A DNA stretch of 34,849 nucleotides, from IMG/VR virus record IMGVR_UViG_3300038361_000191, positions 1-34,849 of that record; one strand, 5' to 3'. Positions 13,123-21,535 of the stretch are shown here, one piece after another. The stretch's first letter is position 1; each line of letters begins with the position of its first letter. The notes under the pieces were generated by a model, which was not told the origin of the DNA, made no database searches, and was given only the letters and a program-made list of their open reading frames with translations. Source of the stretch: a virus. Made by a program: the position numbers and the translations under genes.

Positions 13123-15302
13123 AACCAATAGAGGGAAAGAGAATTGCATTCTTAGGGGCATTGTCTCACAAAAAAGGTATTCAGCTTATGGTTGAGGGGT
13201 TCAATGCCATTCATGAAGCTGATGAGGAGTATACTATTCACATTGGGGGTATAATTCAAGATGTACGCTATGGGGCTTATTTAGATCATGCTATTCTTGA
13301 TTTAAAATTGCAAGATCATATTTATTATGATGGAAAGGTTGAAGATGTAGTCTCTTGGTTGCAGGATAAAGACTATATTTACTGTTCTTCACCCTTAGAA
13401 GGTTGTCCAGTCGGGGTATTAGAAGCACTTTCTGTAGGATTAAAGCCTCTAATTCACTCATTTATAGGTGCTTCTGGTCTTTACCCACAAAAATATATCT
13501 GGAGAACCATAAAAGAATTGGTTGCAATGGCTTTAGAGGGTAGGGGTGATCCAAAAGAATATAGGGATTTTGTTAAGAATAATTATTCGTTGGATAGACA
13601 ATTGAAGTCAATAAGCAGGGTGGTAGGTTCTGTAGCTAAGGATGTAAAGAAAACTGCTGTGCGATCTAAGAATAGTACTGTTTCTTGTGTAATTGCTGTT
13701 AAGAACGGGGAGAAAACCATTGAAAGAGCATTGGAATCTCTAATTTGTCAGACTAAGAAATTAGATCAGATCATTGTTGTAAATGATGCTTCCACTGATA
13801 ATACAGTGGAAATTGTGTCTAAATTTGCAACATTTCATAAAGATTCAACTATTAACGCTCAGATTATCACTTTGCCAGAAAGTAAATGGGTATTTTCAGC
13901 TAGAAATGAGGGATTTAAGCGTGTAGATACGGATTATTTCTTTTTTCTTGATGCAGATGATTATGTACCTGAAAATTATGTGTATGAAATGAGCAAAATG
14001 TTAGACAATAATCCTACAGTAGCAGTTACTTATTGTGATATGGTTCATTTTAATGAACTAGGGGAGGAGAAAGTTCCTGTACCAGAATTTGATCCATCTA
14101 TTCTTATGGAAAGAAATTTTATTGCTTACTCTGCAATGCAAAGGACGAAGAACTTTGAAGGATATTCTGAATATTTGAATGATACCAGAAATCATTTGAC
14201 GGAATGGGATCTTTGGTTAAATTACGTCAAGAGGGGTTTCCAGATAAGAAAGTGTACCCATACTAGCTTTCATTATTACCTTGCACCCACGATGGGCTCA
14301 GACACTCAAATGAGTAAAAATTATGAACAACCTAGACTTTCAATGCACATTCAGATGGCGATGGGGTTGGTTGCTAATCTTTCTGATATTCAGATTAAAG
14401 GGGATGAGAAAAGAATTCTTCTTGTATGTCAGGGAAAAGATTATTTGGATCGTTCAAAAATGGGTTTTGAACTTATGACTTGGTGCAAACCTCTAGAGGA
14501 TTTTGGGGATGTATTTGTATTCCAGTATGATGTAGCAATAAAACATTTTGGTAAAGAAGGAATGGTTAACAAGCTGGAAGAGACTTTAAATGTTGTAGAC
14601 CCAACTGTAATTTTCCACCCAACATACGTGGATGATATTCCAGCTAAAACATGGGCTGAGATAACTAAAGCATTTAAAACAGTTTGCTGGAATAGTGATG
14701 ATGATAGACGGTTCGACAGTTTTTCAAAAGAGTATGGGAAAAATTTTACTAATTCGGTGACTACTTACCCTGAAATATTTAAGAAAATGGATCATCCTGG
14801 TAGGATTTTAAGTGCTTGGGCAGTGAACACTTCTTATTTTTATCCTAGAGAAAAAACAATAGATGTTAGTTTTTGTGGTCAGAAGTATGGTGGCCGTGAA
14901 GAAATGTTAAGCGGTTTGGATGTGGAATGTTATGGGGGTGGTTGGGAAAATGGTTTTGTTGATTTTACAGAAATGGCAAAGATATTAGGGGAGAGCAAAA
15001 TTTCTATTAATTTCAGTTTGGGTGCTGATGGTAATTCTCAAATGAAACTCCGACCCTTTGAGATATGTGGTTCTAATACTTTGTGTTTAACTGAGAATGC
15101 ACCTGGATTAGATAATTTATATGCGATAGAGGAAGAGGTTATCCTTTTTGAAACCAAAAAAGAACTAAAGGAATTGATCGAGTATTATCTAGAACATGAA
15201 GATGAAAGAAAAGCTATAGCCAAAGCTGCATATGAGCGCACTATATCTAAGCATACGTGGAAAAATAGGTTTGAAGAGATTTTCAACGTGCTTTACACTT
15301 AA
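13119..15302 (+). CDS. Three-part glycosyltransferase: GT4 C-half, GT2 domain, CgeB-like GT domain
   Basis: The 727-residue protein starts with the C-terminal domain of the split GT4 enzyme: FLGALSHKKGIQLMVEGF (11-28) and SPLEGCPVGVLEALSVG (91-107), with the EX7E pair E94/E102 that binds the nucleotide-sugar donor. Residues about 187-410 form a GT2 (GT-A) domain: SCVIAVKNGEKTIERAL, VVNDASTDNT and the metal-binding DADD at 278-281. Residues about 431-727 resemble CgeB-type glycosyltransferases (KRILLVCQGK... and a C-terminal SQMKLRPFEICGSNTLCLTE). ATG 13119 has AAAGGAAG upstream. The chain may perform two or three successive sugar transfers. Confidence 0.85.
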   Translation: MKPIEGKRIAFLGALSHKKGIQLMVEGFNAIHEADEEYTIHIGGIIQDVRYGAYLDHAILDLKLQDHIYYDGKVEDVVSWLQDKDYIYCSSPLEGCPVGVLEALSVGLKPLIHSFIGASGLYPQKYIWRTIKELVAMALEGRGDPKEYRDFVKNNYSLDRQLKSISRVVGSVAKDVKKTAVRSKNSTVSCVIAVKNGEKTIERALESLICQTKKLDQIIVVNDASTDNTVEIVSKFATFHKDSTINAQIITLPESKWVFSARNEGFKRVDTDYFFFLDADDYVPENYVYEMSKMLDNNPTVAVTYCDMVHFNELGEEKVPVPEFDPSILMERNFIAYSAMQRTKNFEGYSEYLNDTRNHLTEWDLWLNYVKRGFQIRKCTHTSFHYYLAPTMGSDTQMSKNYEQPRLSMHIQMAMGLVANLSDIQIKGDEKRILLVCQGKDYLDRSKMGFELMTWCKPLEDFGDVFVFQYDVAIKHFGKEGMVNKLEETLNVVDPTVIFHPTYVDDIPAKTWAEITKAFKTVCWNSDDDRRFDSFSKEYGKNFTNSVTTYPEIFKKMDHPGRILSAWAVNTSYFYPREKTIDVSFCGQKYGGREEMLSGLDVECYGGGWENGFVDFTEMAKILGESKISINFSLGADGNSQMKLRPFEICGSNTLCLTENAPGLDNLYAIEEEVILFETKKELKELIEYYLEHEDERKAIAKAAYERTISKHTWKNRFEEIFNVLYT

Positions 15303-15310
15303 TTTTTCTC

Positions 15311-15340
15311 TTGACTTTTACATGTATAATGTGGTATAAA
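15311..15340 (+). promoter_or_regulatory. Promoter within the glycan region
   Basis: TTGACT (15311-15316), an 18-nt spacer and TATAAA (15335-15340). It has the same -35 and spacing as the promoter at 7035. The transcript would begin near 15347 and then form the hairpin at 15361-15403. Confidence 0.7.
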
Positions 15341-15360
15341 GTATGTAAATTAAATTAAAA

Positions 15361-15403
15361 TAAAGATTAGTAAGGGGAGGTTATCTTCTCTTACTAATCT
15401 TTA
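15361..15403 (+). promoter_or_regulatory. Long perfect hairpin in the leader
   Basis: TAAAGATTAGTAAG (15361-15374) pairs over 14 bp with CTTACTAATCTTTA (15390-15403). The stem can extend inward through G-U pairs (GGGAGG/TCTTCT) to a 3-nt loop. It lies between the promoter at 15311 and the SD AAAGGAG. Only a short T-run follows, so mRNA protection or attenuation seems likelier than full termination. Confidence 0.65.
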
Positions 15404-15430
15404 TAAAGAAAGGAGACAATAAATTAAATT

Positions 15431-15715
15431 ATGCGGAGAAAAAAGAAAATACCAAGAAAGAAGAAATATGATGTAGTATTGAACAATCATGCTAAGAAAA
15501 GGGTTTGGGAAAGATATTCTATTGAATTTACTAATGCTGATTTGAACAAAATAATTGCCAAGATTCATAATGGGGATGCGGTGTTTGTAGAAGGAAAGAC
15601 TAATACTAGAACTGTTCATAAGATTGAGTACGAAGGAACTGATTTTTTAGTTTTGTACAGCAGAAGTATGAAAAGAATTGTTACATTTCTACCAATGGAG
15701 AATTATCATGCGTGA
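15431..15715 (+). CDS. 94-aa basic protein, possibly DUF4258-like
   Basis: ATG 15431 follows the leader hairpin and AAAGGAG. After a very basic start (MRRKKKIPRKKKYDVVLNNH) the protein reads HAKKRVWERYSIEFTNADLN, then GDAVFVEG, and ends with FLVLYSRSMKRIVTFLP. The pattern HA(x)KRxxER, then beta strands ending in IVTFLP, resembles DUF4258 and RelE-fold-like small proteins found in phages. No antitoxin partner is obvious. The assignment is tentative. Confidence 0.55.
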   Translation: MRRKKKIPRKKKYDVVLNNHAKKRVWERYSIEFTNADLNKIIAKIHNGDAVFVEGKTNTRTVHKIEYEGTDFLVLYSRSMKRIVTFLPMENYHA

Positions 15716-15911
15716 TAAGATTAAAGCTAGAATATTAGATGAATTAGAAATGAGAGGTTGGACTATAGTTGAGGGTACAGAAAACTTGATTCCACCGGAT
15801 TCATTATGGGAAAAGAAACCAAAAGAGTTTTTCGTGTATGATGCTGTTGATGTGGAAGAATTACTGAATAAAGAATTTTTTGAAAAAGTTTTAATGGAGG
15901 AGGGGTTATAA
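15708..15911 (+). CDS. 67-aa hypothetical acidic protein
   Basis: ATG 15708 has GGAG upstream and overlaps the previous stop by eight bases. An earlier in-frame ATG at 15678 lacks an SD. The product (MRDKIKARILDELEMRGWTI...) is acidic, with no motif. Its stop overlaps the next start (TAATG). Confidence 0.55.
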   Translation: MRDKIKARILDELEMRGWTIVEGTENLIPPDSLWEKKPKEFFVYDAVDVEELLNKEFFEKVLMEEGL

Positions 15912-16558
15912 TGGGGTGGGAAGATGATTTGATTGCTACATTAGAAGATGAAATAAAAAAAGATTCTACTTCTGGTCTTTACGATGAGGATTTTTATAAT
16001 GCACACGTTAAGTATAAACCCATTTATAGTTTCCTGGGGGATTTGATAGTCGCCACTCTTGAACCGAAATCTGTTATTGACTTGGGTTGTGGGTGCGGTT
16101 TCCTTCTAGAAAGATTGAAAGAGCATGGTGTTTCAACTCTTAAAGGGATTGACGGTAGTGATCAAGCTGAATCTGCTTGGAGTGAAGATATTAAAACCTT
16201 TGCAGAAGTACATGATCTTGTGAAATTCAAACCAGAAGGAAGGTATGATCTTGCTGTTTGTATGGAAGTAGCAGAGCATATTCCTCAAGATAAATCTTCT
16301 AGAGTCGTTAAAGTTGTGACAAGTGCAGCTAGTAAGTTTGTATGGTGGACTGCTGCTGTACCAGGACAGGGTGGTACAGGACATGTAAATTGTCAGAGCA
16401 TTTGTTATTGGGTAAGGGAATTTGAAAATCAAGGGTTTGTACCCGCATGGGAATTAACCTATGATCTAAAAACAGAAATGTTGAAAATTCCAGAAATATG
16501 TATGTCATTCCCATGGTTTAGGGATAATTTAATTCTTTTTAAGAGGGTGGGAAAATGA
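15911..16558 (+). CDS. Class I SAM-dependent methyltransferase
   Basis: Residues 54-66 (SVIDLGCGCGFLL) are motif I for S-adenosylmethionine binding, followed by GIDGSD (motif II) and YDLAVCMEVAEHI (motif III/IV). This is the usual small-molecule or sugar methyltransferase layout (215 aa). It lies in the glycan region, so O-methylation of a sugar is likely, but its substrate is unknown. GGAGGAGG gives a strong SD. Confidence 0.85.
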   Translation: MGWEDDLIATLEDEIKKDSTSGLYDEDFYNAHVKYKPIYSFLGDLIVATLEPKSVIDLGCGCGFLLERLKEHGVSTLKGIDGSDQAESAWSEDIKTFAEVHDLVKFKPEGRYDLAVCMEVAEHIPQDKSSRVVKVVTSAASKFVWWTAAVPGQGGTGHVNCQSICYWVREFENQGFVPAWELTYDLKTEMLKIPEICMSFPWFRDNLILFKRVGK

Positions 16559-16683
16559 ATAATGATGAAGAAGAACAAATTCCTAATCTCAATAAGCATG
16601 AAAGTGAGTTGAGAAAACATAGGAAAAAGAGAAAGATAAAAAGTAAAATGTCCAAACGGTCAAGAAAGAAAAATAGGAGGTAA
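16555..16683 (+). CDS. 42-aa highly basic peptide
   Basis: ATG 16555 overlaps the methyltransferase stop (ATGA) and is preceded by AGAGGGTGGG. After an acidic start (MNNDEEEQIPNLNKHESELR) the last 22 residues are almost all Lys, Arg and Ser. It could bind nucleic acid or an anionic polymer. Its tail contains the SD for the next gene (AATAGGAGGTAA). Confidence 0.5.
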   Translation: MNNDEEEQIPNLNKHESELRKHRKKRKIKSKMSKRSRKKNRR

Positions 16684-16685
16684 AC

Positions 16686-17384
16686 GTGGGACAAGTCTTT
16701 GCTTTTGGCAATTCTCATGTATCTATTTTTTCTGGAACTGATTCGATGGTTCCAATTTGGCCTAATCTTTCACAAGATAAACTTCCTTGGTTTCGTACTT
16801 TTAGGATAGGTGCTGTTACTGCTTATCAGGCAGTGAAGCACATGAAATTGATTTATGAAATATGTGATTCTGTTTCTTTTAAAAAAGATGAGGATATTCT
16901 TTTATTTGTATTTGGTGAAGTGGATATTAGAGCGCATATAGTAGAACAAAGTAAAAAACAGAATAGACCACAAGTACAAATAACAAAGGAAGTAGTACAA
17001 AGGTATTTTGAAGCTATAAAAGAGGCTAAAGATGAAGGTTATGAAGTAGCAGTTTTTGGCTGTATTGCTGGTTTTAAGTTAAAAGAAGGTGGGGATAAGC
17101 CACCTTGGCCTTACTCTGGTACATGTAAAGAGCGTAATAGCATAACACAAATTTTTAATCAGGAATTATGTAAAAAGTGTCATACTAATTACATTCCTTT
17201 TATTTCTGTGTTTGAAGAAATGCTATTAATGAATGGAGAAACTGATGTTAGATATTTAGATATTAATGGTGCTGGATGTCACCTCACTACGAAAATACTT
17301 CCATTGATTCTATGGCGATTTAGAGATTCAGGGTTAATTCCTTTTGATTGTAAATTGTGTGAGTGGGAGAGTAAAGGGGCATAA
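16686..17384 (+). CDS. SGNH-hydrolase-like protein
   Basis: GTG 16686 has AGGAGG five bases upstream. The 232-aa protein has a GDS-like N-terminus, FAFGNSHVSIF (6-16), with S10 as the likely nucleophile. It also has LLFVFGEVDIRAHI (72-85) as the family's internal block and DINGAGCHL (192-200) with D192/H199 as the possible Asp/His. SGNH proteins in polysaccharide clusters remove or transfer acetyl groups on sugars. Neighbouring sulfotransferase and glycosyltransferase genes support a role in glycan modification, but catalysis is not certain. Confidence 0.65.
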   Translation: MGQVFAFGNSHVSIFSGTDSMVPIWPNLSQDKLPWFRTFRIGAVTAYQAVKHMKLIYEICDSVSFKKDEDILLFVFGEVDIRAHIVEQSKKQNRPQVQITKEVVQRYFEAIKEAKDEGYEVAVFGCIAGFKLKEGGDKPPWPYSGTCKERNSITQIFNQELCKKCHTNYIPFISVFEEMLLMNGETDVRYLDINGAGCHLTTKILPLILWRFRDSGLIPFDCKLCEWESKGA

Positions 17385-17386
17385 AA

Positions 17387-18121
17387 TTGACAGATTTAGT
17401 TTACTTGCATGTACCAAAAACAGGTGGAACCTATACAGCAAGGAACGGTGTATTAGATCCTATTAATGATTTGAATCATAGTGTTTTCATAGATGGTAAT
17501 TTTGATGATAAGGATTACCCACCTAGCCCAGGCTATTTAGCTAAAATGAAGAAAGATGTATCGGTAGTAAATAAACCAGATAGAATTTGTTTTGCTACCG
17601 TTAGGAATCCTTATTCATGGTTAGTGAGCTATTGGTTTCATGCAGGATGTAATATACCAGAAAATGAAAATCCTTCTCATTATGATTACAGATTAGCAAG
17701 GAAGGGCTTCAGTACCTTTGTGGAAGGAATCGCTAAAAGAGATGTAGGGTGGCCATCTAAGAAATTTATTCATTTCGCTTTTTTTTCATATAAGGGTGAT
17801 TTTATGATTGATAGACTAATTCATCAAGAGGATCTAGATAGTGAATTGAAAGAATTAGCTGCTGATTATAAACTTTCTTATACACCACAAGACAGGGTTA
17901 TGGTTGGCAAAGCCACAAAGAATTATGTAGATTATTACGATGATAATTTACGTTCTCTAGTTCGTGATGTTTGGGGTAGGGAATTAGCTTTGTTTGGCTA
18001 TGATTTTTGGGGAAGAAATTTCACTGGTATTTTGGATAAGGGCATTACAGAAAAACATAAGGAAGAAATAAAGTATGTTTGGAAAACAAATATTTTAAAA
18101 ATAGGGGAGGAGGCATTATGA
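17387..18121 (+). CDS. Sulfotransferase-family protein
   Basis: Likely transfers sulfate from PAPS to a glycan hydroxyl. The start is TTG 17387 behind AAAGGGGC. Residues 7-16 (LHVPKTGGTY) form the 5'-phosphosulfate-binding loop and residues 73-83 (RNPYSWLVSYW) the 3'-phosphate-binding motif, both in the normal positions for the family. The protein is 244 aa, with no signal peptide, so it acts in the cytoplasm. Its stop overlaps the next glycosyltransferase (ATGA). No PAPS-synthesis gene is present, so the host would supply PAPS. Confidence 0.85.
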   Translation: MTDLVYLHVPKTGGTYTARNGVLDPINDLNHSVFIDGNFDDKDYPPSPGYLAKMKKDVSVVNKPDRICFATVRNPYSWLVSYWFHAGCNIPENENPSHYDYRLARKGFSTFVEGIAKRDVGWPSKKFIHFAFFSYKGDFMIDRLIHQEDLDSELKELAADYKLSYTPQDRVMVGKATKNYVDYYDDNLRSLVRDVWGRELALFGYDFWGRNFTGILDKGITEKHKEEIKYVWKTNILKIGEEAL

Positions 18122-19188
18122 ACATTCTTTACATACCTTTGGAATTTCCAAATTGGTACTCTGCAAAGAAAATGACTTATCCGGTTGGGGTAGGTCTAAG
18201 TGAAGGTTTTGGTAAGAATATTGAGGTTACGGTTGTACCAGCATTTTACAATTCCGGTCTGTGGATGCAATATTTGCATCAAATTACTATGGGACAAAAG
18301 TATGATCAGGTTTGGTTTGAAGTTGTGCATTCTAAAATTCCAATGCAGGTATTGGAATATATAAAATCTTTAGCTGAAATTAGGGTAGGATTTGTTATTG
18401 AAAGTCTCACTATTCATCCTGATGAGTATAAAAATAATCCAGACGGTACTAATTTAAGAACAGAAAATCTCAATGCGAAATTGCCATATATGACGCACGT
18501 TGTAGTTGTGGATGAGAGAGATTTAAAAACCTTCAAAATTCCAGTAATGTTTGATATTGCTAGTGTGCCTGAGAGTATGGTTAATCTTGAAGTGAATGAA
18601 AAAGCACTAGAAACTGATAATGTAATTTTTTATGGAACACCTTATGGAGAAAGAGAGCAATGGGTCAAAGCATTGGGTGATTCTCTTTTGTTAAATCCAC
18701 AAGGTAATTCAGAAGAAAAGGGTGGAATGCCAGCACAATATGAAACCATCACCTCTGGTGCATTTAATAATATGTTCGGAAAAGAGGTTATTCCAGTTGG
18801 GTATTACAAAACATTTTGTGATTCTTGGATGGGTATTCGAAAGAAAATGTATCAGAATTGGATGCGTATACTCTGGAGTATTCAAGGGTATGGGGTCTTA
18901 AATCTTCCACATAGAACTAATGTTTTATCAAGCAGGGTGATCGAATCTATGGCTGCGGGTAAAGTTGTGTTTTCGCCCAGAATGTACAATGGAGCAGATT
19001 TCTTGTTCAATAATGGTGAAAATATTATGTATTATGAGTCATTAGAGGAATTAGAGGAGTTGATCTATGAGATTGATTATGCTGATAAATATATGCTTGC
19101 TAAAAATGCCATCAATACTGTTCTGGAAAATTTCACCACAGAGAAAATGGTTCAACGAATTTTAAAATTCGTTAAGGAGAATATTTGA
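18118..19188 (+). CDS. CgeB-like glycosyltransferase
   Basis: ATG 18118 is behind GGGGAGGAGG and overlaps the sulfotransferase stop. The 356-aa protein opens with MNILYIPLEFPNWYSAKKMT. Its C-terminal half, with SSRVIESMAAGKVVFSPRMY, FLFNNGENIMYYES and a final helical region, is the donor-side domain of CgeB/GT4-like enzymes. The N-terminal Rossmann half is diverged. It probably adds a sugar to the same glycan that the neighbouring sulfotransferase modifies. Confidence 0.75.
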   Translation: MNILYIPLEFPNWYSAKKMTYPVGVGLSEGFGKNIEVTVVPAFYNSGLWMQYLHQITMGQKYDQVWFEVVHSKIPMQVLEYIKSLAEIRVGFVIESLTIHPDEYKNNPDGTNLRTENLNAKLPYMTHVVVVDERDLKTFKIPVMFDIASVPESMVNLEVNEKALETDNVIFYGTPYGEREQWVKALGDSLLLNPQGNSEEKGGMPAQYETITSGAFNNMFGKEVIPVGYYKTFCDSWMGIRKKMYQNWMRILWSIQGYGVLNLPHRTNVLSSRVIESMAAGKVVFSPRMYNGADFLFNNGENIMYYESLEELEELIYEIDYADKYMLAKNAINTVLENFTTEKMVQRILKFVKENI

Positions 19189-19379
19189 TGGAACATGCAG
19201 ATTTTCCAATAGACAGTTTTGGTTTTATGAATGATCCTGCAACAAATGAGCAGAAAGAAATGATTGTTGAACTTTGTGAGGCTAGAGATACACCAATTGA
19301 TCCTAATGGTAAATGGCCTGAACCTTTTACTAAGTGGGATGCTAAAAGGATGATTGATAATTTGGAAGGAGAGTCATGA
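19188..19379 (+). CDS. 63-aa protein, DUF3072-like; paralog of 23947-24138
   Basis: ATG 19188 is behind AAGGAG; a TTG three bases earlier is possible. The protein contains TNEQKEMIVELCEARDTPID and ends FTKWDAKRMIDNLEGES, a layout close to DUF3072-type small domains in which the last helix reads KxxAxxxIDxL. It is 34/63 identical to the protein at 23947-24138 by direct comparison. It overlaps both neighbours. Function is unknown; a protein- or nucleic-acid-binding adaptor is possible. Confidence 0.65.
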   Translation: MEHADFPIDSFGFMNDPATNEQKEMIVELCEARDTPIDPNGKWPEPFTKWDAKRMIDNLEGES

Positions 19380-20074
19380 ACACCTTGGATAAATTGGTAG
19401 AATCGGGGTTACATAATGTTGAGGAATCTTTGAAGCTCCATTTGGGTTGTGGTCAGACTAAATTAGATGGTTTTATTAATATTGATTTCCCTCAAGATAA
19501 ACATAATGTTATGATTTCTGCTGCTGATGCAGAAGCAGATATAACAAAAGATTTGCTTTTTCCAAGATTTTCTGTGGATGAAATACGGTTACATCATTTG
19601 TTCGAACATTTTCCACGTGTAGTAGCATTAGCACAACTTGTGAAATGGCACTTTTGGTTAAAGATTGATGGAATACTCATAATTGAAACTCCTGATTTTA
19701 TGGGGAGTATTCAGCAGATAGTTGATAATGATATTGAGTATGCTCAGAAAATGGCTATAGTACGTCATTTAGTTGGTGATCAAGCGGCAGAATGGGGATT
19801 TCATATAGATCAGTGGTGGAAGGATAGATTTGAAACCACTTTGTCTAGCTTCGGTTTTCATGTTACAGATATTAAATATTTCACTTGGGAAATGTGGCCT
19901 CATTTAAAAAGTATTACAGTTACTGCCACTAAGGTTGCAGAGATTTCTATAGCGGAACAAATTAAAAAGTGTTTCCTATTACTGAAAGATAGCATGGTTT
20001 CTGAAAGAGAAGTAGCAACTTTTGAAGTATGGCAACACCAGTTATTAGAAGAACTGAAGGAGTATACGGGATGA
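19376..20074 (+). CDS. SAM-dependent methyltransferase-like protein
   Basis: Residues 19-37 (LKLHLGCGQTKLDGFINID) are the motif I form seen in methyltransferases of surface-polysaccharide clusters. HHLFEHFPR near residues 73-81 and GILIIETPDF near 101-110 complete the core, and the protein is 232 aa. It overlaps the upstream gene (ATGA-type) and the downstream transketolase start. Methylation of a glycan is the likely job. Confidence 0.8.
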   Translation: MNTLDKLVESGLHNVEESLKLHLGCGQTKLDGFINIDFPQDKHNVMISAADAEADITKDLLFPRFSVDEIRLHHLFEHFPRVVALAQLVKWHFWLKIDGILIIETPDFMGSIQQIVDNDIEYAQKMAIVRHLVGDQAAEWGFHIDQWWKDRFETTLSSFGFHVTDIKYFTWEMWPHLKSITVTATKVAEISIAEQIKKCFLLLKDSMVSEREVATFEVWQHQLLEELKEYTG

Positions 20075-20826
20075 CATTATTAAATCCATATCCAAATAAA
20101 ATAAAAAGAGAAATACTGACTACTGCTTACAATGCTGGAGAGGGTCATATAGCATCTTCTCTTTCTATTGTGGAATTACTATATGTGCTTTACGATAATG
20201 TGTTAAAGGAAGAAGATTATTTTATCTTATCTAAGGGACACGCTTCCCTTGGATGGTATGCTGTTTTGAACCATTTTGGTTATATTACGGATGAAGATTC
20301 AGATTCATTTTGCAAACCAAATGGATTACCAGGACATCCTGATAGACTCAAAACCCCTTGTATTCATGCGTCTACTGGTTCTTTAGGACATGGTTTACCC
20401 ATTGGGGTTGGCATCGCTTTAGGTCTTAAAGCAGCAAATAGAAGTGGGAAAGTTTACGTTCTGATAGGTGATGGAGAAGCTAATGAAGGAGCTATATGGG
20501 AAGCTGCAAATTTAGCTGTATATCATGATCTGGATAATTTATGTTGTATAGTGGATTGTAATGGTTCTGCTGACAGGGCTTTGACAACTTATATACCAAA
20601 AGTGTTTAGTGCCTTTGGTTGGGTTACTAATGAAATAGTGGGACATAACATGTATGATATTAATCATGCTATTAATGATACAGCTATTCCACCTAGATTA
20701 CCTTACTGTGTTGTTGCTATAACGACAAAGGGATATGGGGTTAGTTTCATGGAGAATAACCCTGAGTGGCACCACAAGACGATGAATGAAGAACAGTATC
20801 AGCAGGCTATGAAGGAGTTAGAATAA
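20071..20826 (+). CDS. Transketolase-like N-terminal subunit (TPP-binding)
   Basis: ATG 20071 is behind AAGGAG. The 251-aa protein carries the thiamine-diphosphate domain: GEGHIASSLSIVELLYVLY (23-41), LSKGHASLGWYAVL, TGSLGHGLPIGVGIALG and GDGEANEGAIWEAA (133-146), ending with N164 as the metal ligand. It lacks the pyrimidine-binding domain, which is encoded separately at 21923-22780. Such split transketolases in sugar clusters move two-carbon units to make unusual sugars. Its stop overlaps the next gene. Confidence 0.88.
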   Translation: MTLLNPYPNKIKREILTTAYNAGEGHIASSLSIVELLYVLYDNVLKEEDYFILSKGHASLGWYAVLNHFGYITDEDSDSFCKPNGLPGHPDRLKTPCIHASTGSLGHGLPIGVGIALGLKAANRSGKVYVLIGDGEANEGAIWEAANLAVYHDLDNLCCIVDCNGSADRALTTYIPKVFSAFGWVTNEIVGHNMYDINHAINDTAIPPRLPYCVVAITTKGYGVSFMENNPEWHHKTMNEEQYQQAMKELE

Positions 20827-21044
20827 TGGATAATTCTTTTTGGGTAGATGCGGGGGAGGGTGTACATTTACGGATAAGAAAGTTTGAAAGATTACCCCCT
20901 TTTCCAGAACCAACAGAACTTATTTTAGATTGGGAAGGAATAAAAAGAGGTGGAGAAGAAATTCTTTTTTCTAAAGAAGAAGTAGAAAAAGTGGTAAAGG
21001 AATGTCCTTCTTTATTTGATTTCGTTATAGCTAATTTAATATAA
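20826..21044 (+). CDS. 72-aa hypothetical acidic protein
   Basis: ATG 20826 overlaps the transketolase-N stop (TAATG), with AAGGAG upstream. The product (MDNSFWVDAGEGVHLRIRKF...) is acidic, with no known motif. It is the first of five small genes between the two transketolase halves. Confidence 0.55.
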   Translation: MDNSFWVDAGEGVHLRIRKFERLPPFPEPTELILDWEGIKRGGEEILFSKEEVEKVVKECPSLFDFVIANLI

Positions 21045-21057
21045 AGGAACTAGAATA

Positions 21058-21240
21058 ATGGCAAAATCAAATATCACTGTAGATGTCACTGCTAATTTGT
21101 TTTCCCTATGTTCTGTAAAATGTGACAATTTTAGTTGTGTACACAGAAATCAGGACACCCATAATTGTAATTTGAAGCATATAGAAATAGATGTAGCTGG
21201 AAAATGTGAAAATTATAGAACTGCGAATATGATGGCATGA
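21058..21240 (+). CDS. 60-aa Cys-rich protein, DUF1540-like
   Basis: Six cysteines occur between residues 18 and 50 (CSVKCDNFSC, CNLKH, CENY), followed by a typical ending IEIDVAGKCENY. This resembles DUF1540-type small Cys-rich domains that bind a metal. It has no visible link to sugar chemistry. AAGGAACTAGAATA provides the SD. Confidence 0.6.
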   Translation: MAKSNITVDVTANLFSLCSVKCDNFSCVHRNQDTHNCNLKHIEIDVAGKCENYRTANMMA

Positions 21241-21249
21241 GGGGTTAAA

Positions 21250-21534
21250 ATGAAAGCACCGATACGAGAAAGACGTTTAGGTAAATTCTCTATTACAAGG
21301 AATGTGATATACGACAATCCTGAGCTTGTTAAAAGAATAATGGGTGAATGTATTATTGTTAATGCAACTATGAAGTGGCATACAGATGCTATTCATTATG
21401 TAGCTATATCAGATCATTTTGCTGTAGTAGAAGAAGGAGATAGAGAAATACCTATTTATTCAATCCAATGTGAAACAGAATATGATGATACTGGTATGAT
21501 AGTTAATATTGATTGGAAGTTTACGGGGGTGTAA
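21250..21534 (+). CDS. 94-aa hypothetical protein
   Basis: ATG 21250 has GAGGGG upstream. The product begins MKAPIRERRLGKFSITRNVI and looks like a small mixed alpha/beta domain. No motif is recognised. Confidence 0.55.
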   Translation: MKAPIRERRLGKFSITRNVIYDNPELVKRIMGECIIVNATMKWHTDAIHYVAISDHFAVVEEGDREIPIYSIQCETEYDDTGMIVNIDWKFTGV

Positions 21535-21535
21535 A

